Positions 48,505 through 61,600 of a stretch of 64,000 bases of DNA are shown here, in pieces (within the stretch, counting starts at the first letter, position 1; each line of letters opens with the position of its first letter). This stretch comes from Viscum album (Eukaryota > Streptophyta > Magnoliopsida > Santalales > Viscaceae). A model generated the notes under the pieces. It was not told the DNA's origin, searched no databases, and worked only from the letters and a program-made list of their open reading frames with translations. The translations under genes were made by a program, and so were the position numbers. The stretch spans positions 319,506,206 through 319,570,205 of the forward strand of contig OY728119.1 in assembly GCA_963277665.1 (NCBI GenBank), written 5' to 3'.

Positions 48505-51266
48505 TAGAGTCTCTGATTTTTCATACATTACTATTACATCATTTTGAATATAAAAAATTTAATTTTTTAAAATTACTAGGATATAATGGTTTGTGTCTTG
48601 GAAAAATTACAACCATACTTATCATCTAAATAATAAAAAATAAAAATTATTTAATGTTTTCTTCTCTATATTTTTATTGATCTTAATGCACTCCTTAGTA
48701 TAAATTGTCACATTAGGATATAAATCATTGAATATGGTTTGGTAAAAGCATAGTAAGAGGATAAATAATTACATGAATCAATATAAAATGGGTGAGTATT
48801 ATCATAATCATCCTAACATTAGTATGAGATCATCATGAAACTCATATGAGTTAATATTAGATAAATGCATGTAATGAGTAAATTAATGACAATAAAAAAT
48901 CATATAATATTAGTCGACTATCACACATTAATTTGAACAAAGCTAGAATAATGTTAAAACCTATTTCACATTATCTCATGAGATAAATCACATTACCAAA
49001 TTTATTTTATCTCTAAATAATTCTAGTCACACCCATCATATCATAACATTTACATAATCATGCATACCACATAAAACATATATCAATATAAGACATAAAA
49101 TAACCCATGGAAAGAAACTCAGTTTTATTATAATTTCATAAATCATAAATTAATGATTAAACTATAAGTTTACAAATATAAAAATTGAATAACAGACATG
49201 GTTTAAGAATCCTAAATCTTTTGTAAATAAGAAACAATCGCAAGTGTAGTAAATGATATTTTTTTAGATAGAAGTATTCTATTGAAAAAATCATTGAGTT
49301 TTTCATAATATTAGTTTATAAATATATATATCCTTGAAATGAATAGATTTTTTTTGGAATAGAATATTAAGAACAATCATACTGTGAAAGAGATAATAAC
49401 CTAAAGAAAAAAATTATTTTTGTGAATCTCCATACCTTATGCCTGAAATATTTCCTCAATTTTGTGTCTTATATAAAAAAGTAGATCCATTAATTAATAA
49501 ATAAGAACCTATTTTAAATTTATTTGAATAATTATAATTCTCTTATGTTCATTAATGGCCATTTTTATGAGTTGTGGAGTTCAAATTTATTATTATAGAG
49601 TGTTTGTTTTCCTGGTTTTAATGATCAGTTCACATGCATATATGTAAAGAAGATCATGTAATATGAGAATAATTATACAGATTAAAGTTATATGTAATTA
49701 ATGAAAATAATGGTCTTATATATATATATTTCTTTATATGCATAATATACATTACATAAATTTTTAATTATAATAATTTTGATTCATTTGGCGGGTTTTC
49801 AATCACAAAGAACTCATTTTGTTTTATTATTTAATATCTTGTATATATGACCATTCCTAGAAATAAAAAATGTTATAAAATAAATTTTAAAATATTTTCC
49901 AAAAATTATAATTTTTTTTTGTTAAAATAAATAAAGGTGTTAAAGATATATGAAAACACATTGTCCATGATGGTGTTAAATCGACATATCATAGAAGATT
50001 TTCTCGTTTTAAGAAGAAAATGAATAGAATAAGTGGTTTTATGATAGATTATTACATTAAAATAATACAATTTAAATATATATATATATATAAATGATAA
50101 TTGAGTTATCATTCCCCTTGTATAATGTTATGTAAAATTAAAATAATAATTTAATCTAAATTGAAATAAAATTAAAAGAAAAAAAGGATTTTACATCTTT
50201 AATTATTCTCCTTAATAAGCACTTTAGGGATATTAGTTTTGGTCTTTTTATAAGACCAAAGAATGTGGGACATGAGGTAGAGTATTGGGAACATGATTTA
50301 GAATAATTTTTAAAATCTTCATGGCTTTGGTTTTGTGAGGGGAAGAGTTGGTGAGAGTGTTATTTATAGGGATGTGGAAGGTAGTTTTTTTTAAATATTT
50401 TATTCATTATTTTATTATTTTGGATCAAGACTATGAATAGTTGTGATTAACAAGACATAATATTTTAAGGAGATAATGTGATTTCTAGATTATGGTTCCT
50501 ACAAAATAAATGACTCATGAAATGAAGACTTTAAATTTTAGTGTTATATACCATAAATTACTGAATTTCACTATTCACAAACAATTCAACTATTATAGAA
50601 AAATCCCTAAAAATTTTCCAAGACCAATTTTTGAAATGTATAATACATAAATGAACTCTATTTTATGATAATAATTTTTTAAATATGAAAATATATTATT
50701 TAATTTATATAATCATTTATTATAAAAATACCGATTTTAAAATTATAACACCTTTTTTGACACATTGAAAAAATTGTTAAATTATCATTAATTTATCTTA
50801 AAATCATAAGAAAATAAAAATATTAATTTATGAATATATTTTATGAATATTAATACAATTTTTAAATCATTATTTTAATTCTTAAAATGTAAATATACCT
50901 TCATGTTTTGAAAAAATAACCACACATAATTTATAATTTTTATAACAATTTTTTACTTATACTATGATATAATTATATCTTATTTTCATTTATAATATGG
51001 ATATATTTTATTTATTCTTTCAAAGGTTATTTCACTATTTTATTAGCTGGATTACTATTCCTAATGGTCCTATTAATATCCCAAAGGAAAAATTACTATT
51101 CCATTTGTATTGGATCTTTAATTTCTATTAATATAACATATTTTATTATTAATTTATGAGAATAAAACATTCATTGTGATATTTATTCTATGTATCTTTT
51201 TTATACCTTGTAAAATTGTTATAAGAAGGGAAATTTTATTGATAAAAATTTGGTATATTATAGTCG
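48505..51266 (-). repeat. Element F 5' LTR (2.76 kb)
   Basis: Pairs with 41001-43753. Contains short AT microsatellites at 49719-49729 and 50076-50092. The outer edge near 51266 is uncertain by a few bases. Confidence 0.8.
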
Positions 51267-53039
51267 TGTGTGGACCTTGTATGGCTCCCTAGACATTTAG
51301 GAAATGAAATACATCTCATGTGATAATTTTGAAACATGTATGGATTATTGATACAAAAAGGGTAATAGAAAGTGAATCCTAATATTCCAACAGAAATAGG
51401 TTAGTGGTGATTATTCATCCATGGGAAATATGTAAGTTAATCCCGATGTACTATGAGAACCATGTTCTGATACCTAATATTATATGTTATGAATTTTATA
51501 CGTATGTATTTACTATATTTCACATGTATTATCTATTTATTTGATATTCGAAATTTTCAAGATGTATTAAAATTTTATATCATTATTTAGTATATTTGTT
51601 TTATGGTTATAATATTCATATGTATCATTATTATAACATTATGCCCATATTATTATCAAAAATGATATTTTATTGGTATCATTTACATTTACCCTTAATA
51701 ATCATTTAAACTCACCCACTTATTATTTTTTCTTTACCAATGATACAATGATGAGTATTACTTATGAGATATTCGGAAGGGGGTTTATACTTTATTCATT
51801 ATGAATAAATGTTATTGAGGGTTGTAAATTATTTTTTATGTTGATAATCATATATGAAACTAATACGTCAGTTCTATAGTTATTACTACTATTTGTGAGA
51901 TTTAATTATTATTCATGTTAAATAATGAAATAACTGTGTTTATTTAGATTGTATGGTTTTATAAGGGTTCAAGAATAACCTGATTTTGTAGGTTACCTTA
52001 TTTACAGGGAATGAGGTAATGATTTCAAAAAACTTTTATACTAACATGGAATTTGGAGCAATGTGTTGTTGATATCATGTAGTTATTCCTATTAATTAAC
52101 ATTTATTTTACTAAGTATTGTGTTTCTTCAGAAAAAAAAATTACATTTCAGTTTTCACTGATTTTTCTATATATGTTAATAGGATTTTATAATGGTTTCC
52201 ATCAATATAAAAAGGTTTTTATATATTGAATAATTATTTAAATATTATTTTTATATAAAAATTCACTACAACCATTTGTTTTATTAACAAAATTGATATA
52301 GAAAATTTGATTAAATATTATAAATATTTTCATATTTAATTGGTTTTAATAGTAATTTAAAGTTATTTATGAATATAATGTATTGAAAATGAATTTAATA
52401 ATTTTTTTGACTAAATTTTGTATTTTCAAAATTATTTGACCTTATTTTTATTCTAACATGTAGTTAATGTTTTTGTTTTAATAGCTTAGTAATTATAATG
52501 GAATATGGGTTTCTGTATGAATTGATATCAAATGGTGAAATAAATTAATACCTTTAAAGTATTTTACGGGTATTTTTGAACTATTTTTAATGTCCCAACC
52601 ACCACCTAAATGTGTGTGTTGGATTTACATGGTGATCATGTACATTATCTTAGAGGGTTTCCTTTTTTAGGGTGATATATATTTTATTCTTCATGATTAT
52701 TTTCTGTGGATATTTGATTATTTTTTTATCACTTCTCATTATGTTGGTCTCAGGATCCTGATTGTAGGTGGATATTTGAGATTTGCAACAAACTAGGTAG
52801 TCCCACACATTTAGTGTGTTCCCCATTTTTGATATATGACATATGGATAGTGGGGTGGTCTCGCCCGTAGTTGTTGGGTGTAATATAGTTATAAAAAACA
52901 TAGTATATTGATATGTGCATCAATATTTTTAAAAAATATAGAATTCTAGCCCATAGGACCTAGGGTGTCTCTGGGAAAAACAATTATATTTAGTTATGTA
53001 CCTCATAGAGATCACATAGTTTAACCCACTTCCTTTTCT
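51267..53039. other. AT-rich, LTR-like segment without genes
   Basis: Wording such as AAACTCACCCACTTATTATT (51708-51727) and the general base pattern resemble the distal part of retrotransposon LTRs; it may be the rest of element E's LTR. No gene and no clear boundary. Confidence 0.3.
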
Positions 53040-53429
53040 AATTCATCAGACAATTTTTCACACCACTACTATTCACCCTCCTCTAGCATCTCCCCCTCGT
53101 CTCGAGTTCTTATTTTCCTATAGTTCATCATCTTATCCCCTTAGGTGTCACTTTCATCTCAATGGGCATATGTGGTTTCGGGGATCAAACCATATCTAAT
53201 GGATTTATTACTGCTTCCTCTTCCCATGATACAAAATACATTACCACATATCCTAAAATTATCTGTGGGAGGGTTTCAATATATTTCGGTGGAAAGTTAT
53301 ATGGTGATCAAATTTCCTCTAGCAACTTTCAAGGTTGTGGATTATTTCCTATAGTCGGAACTCATCATGAATTTTGGAGTATAGAAACCTCATATTTCCC
53401 TTTTTTGGAACATTGTTTCCTCCTGTGAT

Positions 53430-53770
53430 TGTCTTTTTCATCCATGGGTTTTGATCTAAATCAAATGTATTTTTATGTTTCCCTCTCCTTCTAGGAGTTT
53501 ATTTTTCATCCTAGTGTAAATGTTCTAGAGTAACTATGAGACTCATCTTTAACCACTATCAATGGCCGATGGAGTTTCATGAAGTCCATGACTCCACTCA
53601 GCCAGTGATATGGAGAAATATTTTAATTCTTCCTCTACATTTCTACAACATCACCTTCCTATGTCACATGGGTGACTCCATGGTTTCCTTTATATGTGAA
53701 GATGATAAAAACTATAACCTTCAAGAGGACTCCAAGGTTTAGATTTGTGTTAAAATAGATCTCTCACATC
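53430..53770 (+). pseudogene. LINE ORF1 relic (DUF4283-like)
   Basis: MRLIFNHYQWPMEF...PVIWRNILILPLHFYN followed by ICVKIDL matches the plant L1 ORF1 pattern of a VW-I-LPGLPLHFFN segment followed by RVCVEIDL. ORF1 proteins bind LINE RNA. A TAG at 53740 breaks the frame, and no zinc knuckle was recognised downstream. The upstream 88-codon frame at 53162 could be part of the same ORF but has no motif I can name. Confidence 0.62.
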
Positions 53771-54639
53771 TCCAACCATCTCTTATTCTTATTTGAGCTA
53801 TAGAGTTAGTGACATGGTTGAAAAAAATGATTAATAACTCTCTTACTATCATTTTCATGTCTTATGTACTTCATATTCACTGTTTGAATGTCTGTAGAAA
53901 TACTTTTTTTAATTTTTGTCCTTCTCTTCAAGTTACTCATGTTTAACCTAGATAATCCTCTATAGGGTATTCTAGATTGGATATTACCTAATTTCACTCT
54001 TTATTACTTATAATGTGGGGGATTATGTTTATTTGTTTCGTGTCCCACTTTCTTCTCTGGTGCTTCATCAACTAGCCTGATTGATACCTAATTTGATACT
54101 TGGGTTATTTTTCCAATATATATTTCTTCATTCCACAATGGCCATTAAGGATGTAATGGATTTATTCCCTACCCACACCCTCTACTTCTAGAGTTTTCCG
54201 TAGAGGCATCACTTGCATCTCCAGGTGCTCCATGCCTAGCTCTGGTTCCATTCATCAAATGGTCATTTCCTAGGTTATAGGATGATTGGTTACTAGATCC
54301 ATATATATAAAATTTACTCAATCCCCATAAGAATAATGTGATAAGTCATACTCTATATTCTTCTATCTCTTATACCCATGATTATGTCACTTCTAGTATC
54401 ACTCCTTGTCCTATTTTCAATATTATAGTGTATTATTTCATGCTTAGGATGACTCAGATTCTCACTTTCCCCCTCAACATTAAAGTTGTGGTTTTCACCA
54501 CTCCCTATAATAAAAAATCACGGATCAAATCTATTCTTAGACTAAAGGCTATATTTTTTCATACTTGTAAATCCACAAACAACGTGGTACTATTATTTCT
54601 CTAGTCAACTAGAATGATTACGGCATAGATGGACTATTA

Positions 54640-55300
54640 AAAACAAAGTTTTTTTCTTCTGAAACATGGTGTTTCAAATCATATCTAGTTATCATGATCG
54701 AAACTAAACAAACCAATTCTAAAATTTTAGTCTTTTCTCTAGGATAGTTATGAAGAATGTCATACATGGAGAGGAAGATATTCATAACATGTTCCTTTTC
54801 TAGAACAATGATATAACTATGGAGGGGATCAGTACATCAAAAAAATCATATATACTATGGTCAATATTGTCCATTTTAGTTTCTTACATACATTCAAATA
54901 TTCCAAATTTTATGCACATTACATATTAATGTTGATGAGAGACTGGATTTCTTTAATACAGGGGAGCTGTATGGTTTTTTTGGTCGGTGACATAAACATA
55001 ATCATTGATTTTTATGAAATGAAATATAGAGGGATATATTATTGGAAAGAAAATAATGACCTTTTCTACTTCATGTCAATATAGTGACTCTTGGATATGG
55101 GTATCACATGGGATAAATACACCTCTTAAATAATCAAAATGGAATAATGGGCATTTGTTTCTGACTTGATCAATGCTTTTCTAACCTCGGGCCTCTCTCA
55201 ATTTTTTTGAGTGCATGAGTTACTGACCTGGTTCGAGCCTTATTGAACCACTCTATCATTCATGTTTGTATTATTCTTAATAAGGATTGTAGTGTATGGT
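54640..55300 (+). pseudogene. LINE ORF2 relic: AP endonuclease
   Basis: The L1 endonuclease nicks target DNA to prime reverse transcription. IMIETK (54691-54708) is the catalytic E-T-K motif. VFLVGDINIIIDFYEM (54974-55021) corresponds to the GDFN...D motif, with catalytic Asp at 54989-54991; the Asn two residues on is also kept. LFYFMSI follows where LMEFI is expected. Frame changes and stops are frequent after 55081. Confidence 0.72.
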
Positions 55301-56189
55301 TATATTACACAAAAAGGTGGGCTTTAACCCATGAATACAATGATACAACGTTCTCATCTTTGAATAAACCCATTATTAGAAACTACGGGGCTTGGATCCC
55401 TAATAATCTCAGCCGCTGAAGTGGAGATATCCAGTACTAGAGAAAAATAAATCCTTTAAAATCTCTGGGATTTAATCCATAAAAATCATGATCCATAAAA
55501 TTGAAATTGACAAGGAGGAAAACTATTACGATAACCTATTTGGGGTACTTGTATGCAATAAAAAAACTCTATGCTATCATTATTTAATTTGAGATAGTTG
55601 TTCATGATAAATCCAAAGCTACATGGCTCTGAGAATTTAGAGAAAAAACAACCTATTTTCAGGGATTCCTTAAAGAAAGATAGCTGGGAGACTATCCTAA
55701 CATTATAAGGTAAGATGGACTTTTATTAGTGATCCAGAGTATGTTGAATGTATAGTTTTGGATTATTCAATATCACATAGCATGGTTCCTAACCCATGTA
55801 TATAGGATGGTTATCCTAGTAACAATTAATGCATGTTTAATTCGATTCAAAATACATCTTCAAAATATATTAACCATATTCATGTAATGTTCCATAAGTA
55901 TGTGTGATTTGGGAGGTTATTCAATCCCTCAACCATTAAATCTCTCTCGGACTAAATGATTTTCTAGAAAATTTTATATGCTTTCTTATTATTGGTTAAG
56001 AGTAAGATGTTTATCATGATCCTTGTCATCATTAATTGTTGTGTCATTCCCTGTATGGCCTCTATAATCACTATTATTCTCATTCCAATGGTGAATAATA
56101 CAACCTCTTTGAATAGCTATATGCCAATGAACATGTGTAAATTCCTTATAAAATCTTCCCAAGTGAGTTAAATAATGGGTAATCAAGGA

Positions 56190-57200
56190 ACCTTCAAGGA
56201 TGGGTCCTAAGGAGCAGCATGGATTTATCAAGAGAAGATCCACCTTGTATCAGTATCTATCTAAAAATGATATTGGTAATCAATACAAAAACTCATGTAT
56301 CAAATGTTTTCATATATATAAATATGAATAAGTCATATTAATGATTAAGATAATGCTTAATCGTTAATGTTGTGGATATCATGGGATTATATTCTAGGTT
56401 TTTTGAATTATTTTTCATATACTATATATCCTCATGGATAGAGATATCCTTTATGGGAAGCAATTGGGCCTTCTTTAAGTATATTCAAGGGTTGAGAGCG
56501 GCGGGACCATGACTCTATGATTGTTCATTAGAAATCAATATTTTCTTAGCAGATCCCTTAATTAAATAATTCATTGTGGTTCAATTATAAAATTTCAGTG
56601 TGGATACAATTTTATCATTGTATAATAACTCCTCTTCAGAGAAGATATAGTCTTATTGATTAATATTAATTGAATATATTTTAGATATTTCAGTGGTATT
56701 ATGGGGGATTATAGAAAATGGAGTTAGAAACACCACAACATCACAAAATTCAATGTGTTCATATCAAACAAAGGTATTATATGTAGGGGGAAAAAAATTG
56801 AGGACCTAACCTATATTCACTGTAGACTTTATCCCATGGAATAAATTGGTTCTATGAACTACCAAGGAAGGATGTGTATTAATCATTCTGAGTGGATAAT
56901 TATCAAGGTTAGTATCCATATTAATTAATGGAAAAATTATGTCCTTTCATTTGGTTGGACGATCACCCTTTTCAACTTGGTCCCAACCTTTATTCCTATG
57001 CACATACTAGATGTTAACAAACTCCCATATTTGGAAATGATGAGGATATATAAAGTTATTTTATCCTTTATTTGGGATTCTCATGTTTTATGGAGATGAA
57101 ACTTGGCCTCTCAGGACTGATTAGCAAGACCAATAGTGACTGGAGGTTTCAATATTAGAGGCATGGTGGAGTCAATAAACAAAATGAAAGATAATTTAGT
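56190..57200 (+). pseudogene. LINE ORF2 relic: reverse transcriptase
   Basis: MGPKEQHGFIKRRST (56198-56243) corresponds to the conserved ISPEQ.AFIKGR block. KGLRAAGP (56487-56511) stands for RGLRQGDP, and a F-L-A-D-P-L-I run at about 56550-56573 seems to be a damaged F-A-D-D-T-L-I active site. The interval between the last two is far shorter than normal, indicating an internal deletion. IWDSHVLW and RPIVTGGFNIRGM (57075-57160) match the C-terminal FLW...W...KP..EGGL.IR region. Confidence 0.7.
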
Positions 57201-58149
57201 TTGTGATGTATTATAGGGATATTCTATATGAGGAATATTTATTATTCATAAGTATGGGACCAACCTTGATTATCCAAAGGGGACACAGAAGTGCATGTGG
57301 AAAATGATGAGAGGGAGTATTCATGTGTTTAGGTATATCTTTTGACTCGAGGGTATATAATTTTTGAATTTTAATTAGGAGGGAGAGACTCTTAGTTCCC
57401 ATAAATACCATTATTTAAATATGTCAATTATTAATTATATTAAATTTAATGATTTCATCTAGGATACTTTAAATCCTCAACAGTGTGATATTTTCAATAA
57501 TATTCAGTTGTTCTTAGACCATGATATGATCATCTCTAGAGGTTTTCCCACTATTCTGTTTCCATCCAATCATTTTCACAACATCATCTATAATAATTAT
57601 TTATAGGATATTGGGAAGGTTCCATATAGTGTAATGTGATTCTTAGGAAATGTAATTTCCTTGTTTGGTGGATTAGTAATCATATTATTTCAATATAAGA
57701 ATATATCAAAAATAATTTCATCAATATTCTATCTTAATTCAAGTGTTTATAGATCCCCATAGATGAAATTAATTATCAAATATTTTTTTATGGGGAATAG
57801 TTAAGTGTTTTCTAGAGTAGTATCTATTTTATCATCATCCCCAAGATTCATTACATCGTCAATGCTAGTATTTTCGAGTCTAGGACCCATGAGTGGGAAA
57901 TAATAATTAGGAACATAAGGTGATGATAAGATGTTAGCATCATATTTCAAGACTATTTTGAGTGAAAGTATCATTGCAAGTAAGGAAAGTGCACCTAGTT
58001 GGACACATTCCGTGTAGGGTTTGTCTCATTCCGTCATGGTTTACCTGACACATATAATGAAATAGTGGGGTTATTCCCCCTCTCTATTGTCTTTCACTAG
58101 TTGGAAAAGGGTTGATAGAAAAGTCTATAACATTGTTTTTTGTGGCCAA

Positions 58150-58620
58150 TTATTGTGTTTGAATCCTCACAATCAAGGAATAATGATCATTGTCAATGGT
58201 TCCTACTGCAATGGTCTCATGCAGGGAGATGTCATTGTTTGGGAATTCACAGACTCAATGGTTTTGGAATTCAAAAACATTTAAAACTTTTTTCCATGCA
58301 TAACAAGATGGAAATTTGTCTATCCCTCTACATTATAGTGGAATAAATCAAAATGGGCCCCATCATCCTCAATTCTATCAAAGGTAATGGTTTCACTGAA
58401 TTTCCCATTATCTATCTAAGATGTGAATTGAATTGTATATGAGCTAGTCATGATCTAATATCTCTTATATGGAAGGAGGGTAACAAAGTTAAAAAAATTC
58501 TAGCATGTAGAGGAAACTGATGGAATCAATGTATTATTTTTTTATATGGTGGATTCTCTTCCCAATGAGTTCAGAAATCTAGTTCATGCTGATTCTCTCA
58601 TATTTCATTACATAATGAAT
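58150..58620 (+). pseudogene. LINE ORF2 relic: RNase H domain
   Basis: IVNGSYCNGLMQGDVIVWEF (58189-58248) matches the VN.DGSC.GN.G..G.GGVIRD start of plant RNase H; the first catalytic Asp (DGS) is Asn here. WKEGNKVKKILACRG (58469-58513) matches REGN.VADALA..G, and DSLPNEFRNLVHADSL matches the LP...R.LL..D end. The domain distinguishes this LINE from animal L1. Confidence 0.66.
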
Positions 58621-58680
58621 CCGTGATTTGTTTTTGTGTGTGATAAGTAATAAATGATGTTGAATTTTTTAATATTATAT

Positions 58681-61600
58681 GGTTTTTTGAAAAAAGTAAT
58701 TTCTATGAATTCATGGTATATCCTATAAATATTTATACTATGTTTTAAACCGTTTATTAGACATTTAATATAATTTATTTATTCCACTATAATTTTGTTA
58801 TAATAATTTAATTATTATTAATGCACGGTTAATTGGTTTGTAAAATGATTTTTCCAAAACATTGATGTATTTAATGATGAGAAATATTTTATTCATTGGG
58901 GTTTCATGTTTTTTTAAAAAATAATTCTATTTGAATGATTGAGTTAAAAAGATTGTTTTTTTGAATCCATTCTAATATGTTACTAGTTATTAATTTAATC
59001 ATTATAAAAACTTATTTTTTAACTCGAATGAAAAATATATAAAAAATTATATTAAATATATATTTTTCCATGGGGAGAGGTTGGTGAGGGAATACCATGT
59101 ATTCATATTCTTATTAATATATTATCACATTATATTTTCATTCTCTTATAATGTTCTCATTTTTATCCTTGAGAATATTAGACACCAATACAAGTTAGTG
59201 ATTGGTGTATAGTTGAGGTTTGTTTCGATTTTTATTTGTCTAAATTATCTAGTTGTGTATATTACATGATTTGGATGGATTTTAAATTATTTATAATGAA
59301 TTAACATCCATGAGTTCTAATTAATAAGTTTATTTACTCTATTGAATTATGGTTATAAGTGAATTTCATTATTCAAGTGGTGACTGGGGATTTGGAATAT
59401 TTAATATATTGAGTGATTTTGGGGGTGAGTGGGTGATGCATGATAGGTTAGTGATATTGAGGGGAGATCTGGCTAATTAATTTATTCTTATGATATCATT
59501 GTTGTTTATAAATATTTATTTCTATCTACCATTTTTTTTATCAAAATACAAAATATAGACATGTTATTCTACTTTTTTATAGAAATTATCCTTCCAATGA
59601 ACTCAAATTTAATAGATTATTGTTAACAACTGAATTTTGTATACCTAGAATAATTTTCATCATCAAGGGACTTTTAGAGATTCCCATTGGGTATATTGTG
59701 GTCCATATTATGAATCCATTGGATGGAAAACTATAGTTAGTTAATGAAATTTATGGAATCAATAAAATGAACTACGCTAATGTCAAAGTTGATTAAATCA
59801 CTCTATAATGTTATACATATATGATTAAAATTTTAAAACGAAAAGGAGGTTGTGATTTATCACTATGAAATTTAAATTATAGTATTTCATCATTATAATA
59901 ACATTTAACGTTAAATAAAATTACTATTCTAGGGTGATGACCTCTATTAAAATATTTTTATTCAAACACTATCCAATAGAGAAGAGGAACCTATTACCAT
60001 ATCCATGAATCCAATCTCACGATGATATTACTGAGTCAAGGAAACAAGGAAATGAAAATTTTGTTGAAATTGTTTGGTGAAATAATGAGACCCGCAAGAT
60101 TTTTAAAAACTATAGGTGGAGAAATTTTCCATCCTACAACAATACTTGTCATTATGCTATATTGGTGTTGATTATAAAATAAAAAACATGAGTTTTTAAT
60201 CATCACTACATAATGATAATGATTTATTGATAATAATTTTCCTCTAATGAATATAAATTTATGACCTCTAATGGAGTGATGTATAGTTAAACCCATGAGT
60301 CATCTCTATGGAAACCTTCTAATCACCCCATTCCAATTTTTATATTAACACATTTTATGATTTAAATATTTGAATTCTCACATACATGTGTTTTTGTATA
60401 ATGAAAATTTGAATGAATTAATTTCTATTTAAATTTTAATGAAAACTCATAGTGATCATTGAGTGTATTTTTACATCATCCCATCCCAATCCAAACTATA
60501 AATTCCAACTATTACTCACAATAAATGAAAAAATACGTTATAATAGCCCATAAAATATTGAATTTGGTTAATTATTGAGTTCCCACTATATTGGTATGGA
60601 AGAAACTGGTTAAATATTTTTATATTAATAAGGATGTTTCTTGGTTAAAAAATATAGATAGAAATCATAAATTATCACATAATAGGAAACTCTCAATCAA
60701 GAGAAGTTATCACTAAATATTAAATACTCTCAGCATTTTTTCCAACAAATGTTCTATTATCCCAATAAAGTTATTTTCCCAAAAAACCCATTTTCGACAT
60801 GTATGTAAAATAATATATAGAATAAATAAAGATTTTTTTATAGGAAAGTAATAAATACAGTTTAATAATGTAGTTAAGGATTACAATAATCTATACCCCC
60901 ATATCCCACAGAAATAAAAATATATATCATGAATAAATTGAATAATATTTTTAAAAAAATAGATCAAAAAATATAATAGACATCCCCTTATATATCAATG
61001 ACCTTCTACTGTCAATTCCATATAGAGTATAAGGAAATGGGTTGAGAATAATGAAAATACATAAAATATACTAAAGTAAACCCATAGATAATATTACCAG
61101 CCAAAATACTCGGAATTTATTTACACACGTGTTTTATCTATGTCAAAAATCCCCTTCATGCTCTTTAGGTTCATGATATTTGAGGAATCCTAACCCAAAT
61201 CATTAACTTCTGTAGGACTCAAGTATAAATAGAATTAGATAAAATCCCCTAGACAGAAAATGATAATAATAAATTTTAATGGTATATGTAATAGTTGGGG
61301 GATGATTTACCCTAGAAAAATACAACCCATAATATAAAAAAATAAATAGAATAAATTGAACATGATACATGATAAATAACATAACTGAAATCCAATTAAA
61401 TTTGAAACATAAAAATAATCATAATTTTAACTATAAAAAAGACTTCCATAAGAATATATCTATATAAAATCAAATGCAATATAAACAAATAAGGTACTAA
61501 TGTGTAACCACCAAAAAATCCACTACAAGACATCTCCTTACTCTAACTAAATAATAACATCACTGTAGAATCATGGTATAATAATAATAATGTATGAGGT

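Larger units (their letters stand above)
41001..51266 (-). mobile_element. Element F: ancient Ty3/gypsy chromovirus with both LTRs
   Basis: On the minus strand: 5' LTR 51266-48505, PBS, internal 4.75 kb with gag/pol relics, PPT, 3' LTR 43753-41001. Size and layout match element A (internal 4.6 kb). The LTR pair is recognisable throughout but strongly diverged, and pol is full of stops. CpG is nearly absent. No target duplication can be recognised. Confidence 0.85.
53040..58680 (+). mobile_element. Decayed L1-type LINE with RNase H
   Basis: Four LINE landmarks occur in order on one strand: an ORF1 domain (about 53430-53770), an AP-type endonuclease (54640-55300), reverse transcriptase (56190-57200) and a terminal RNase H (58150-58620). 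The spacing fits a near full-length plant L1 of 5.6 kb. Ends are approximate; no poly(A) tail or target duplication was found. Confidence 0.78.
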
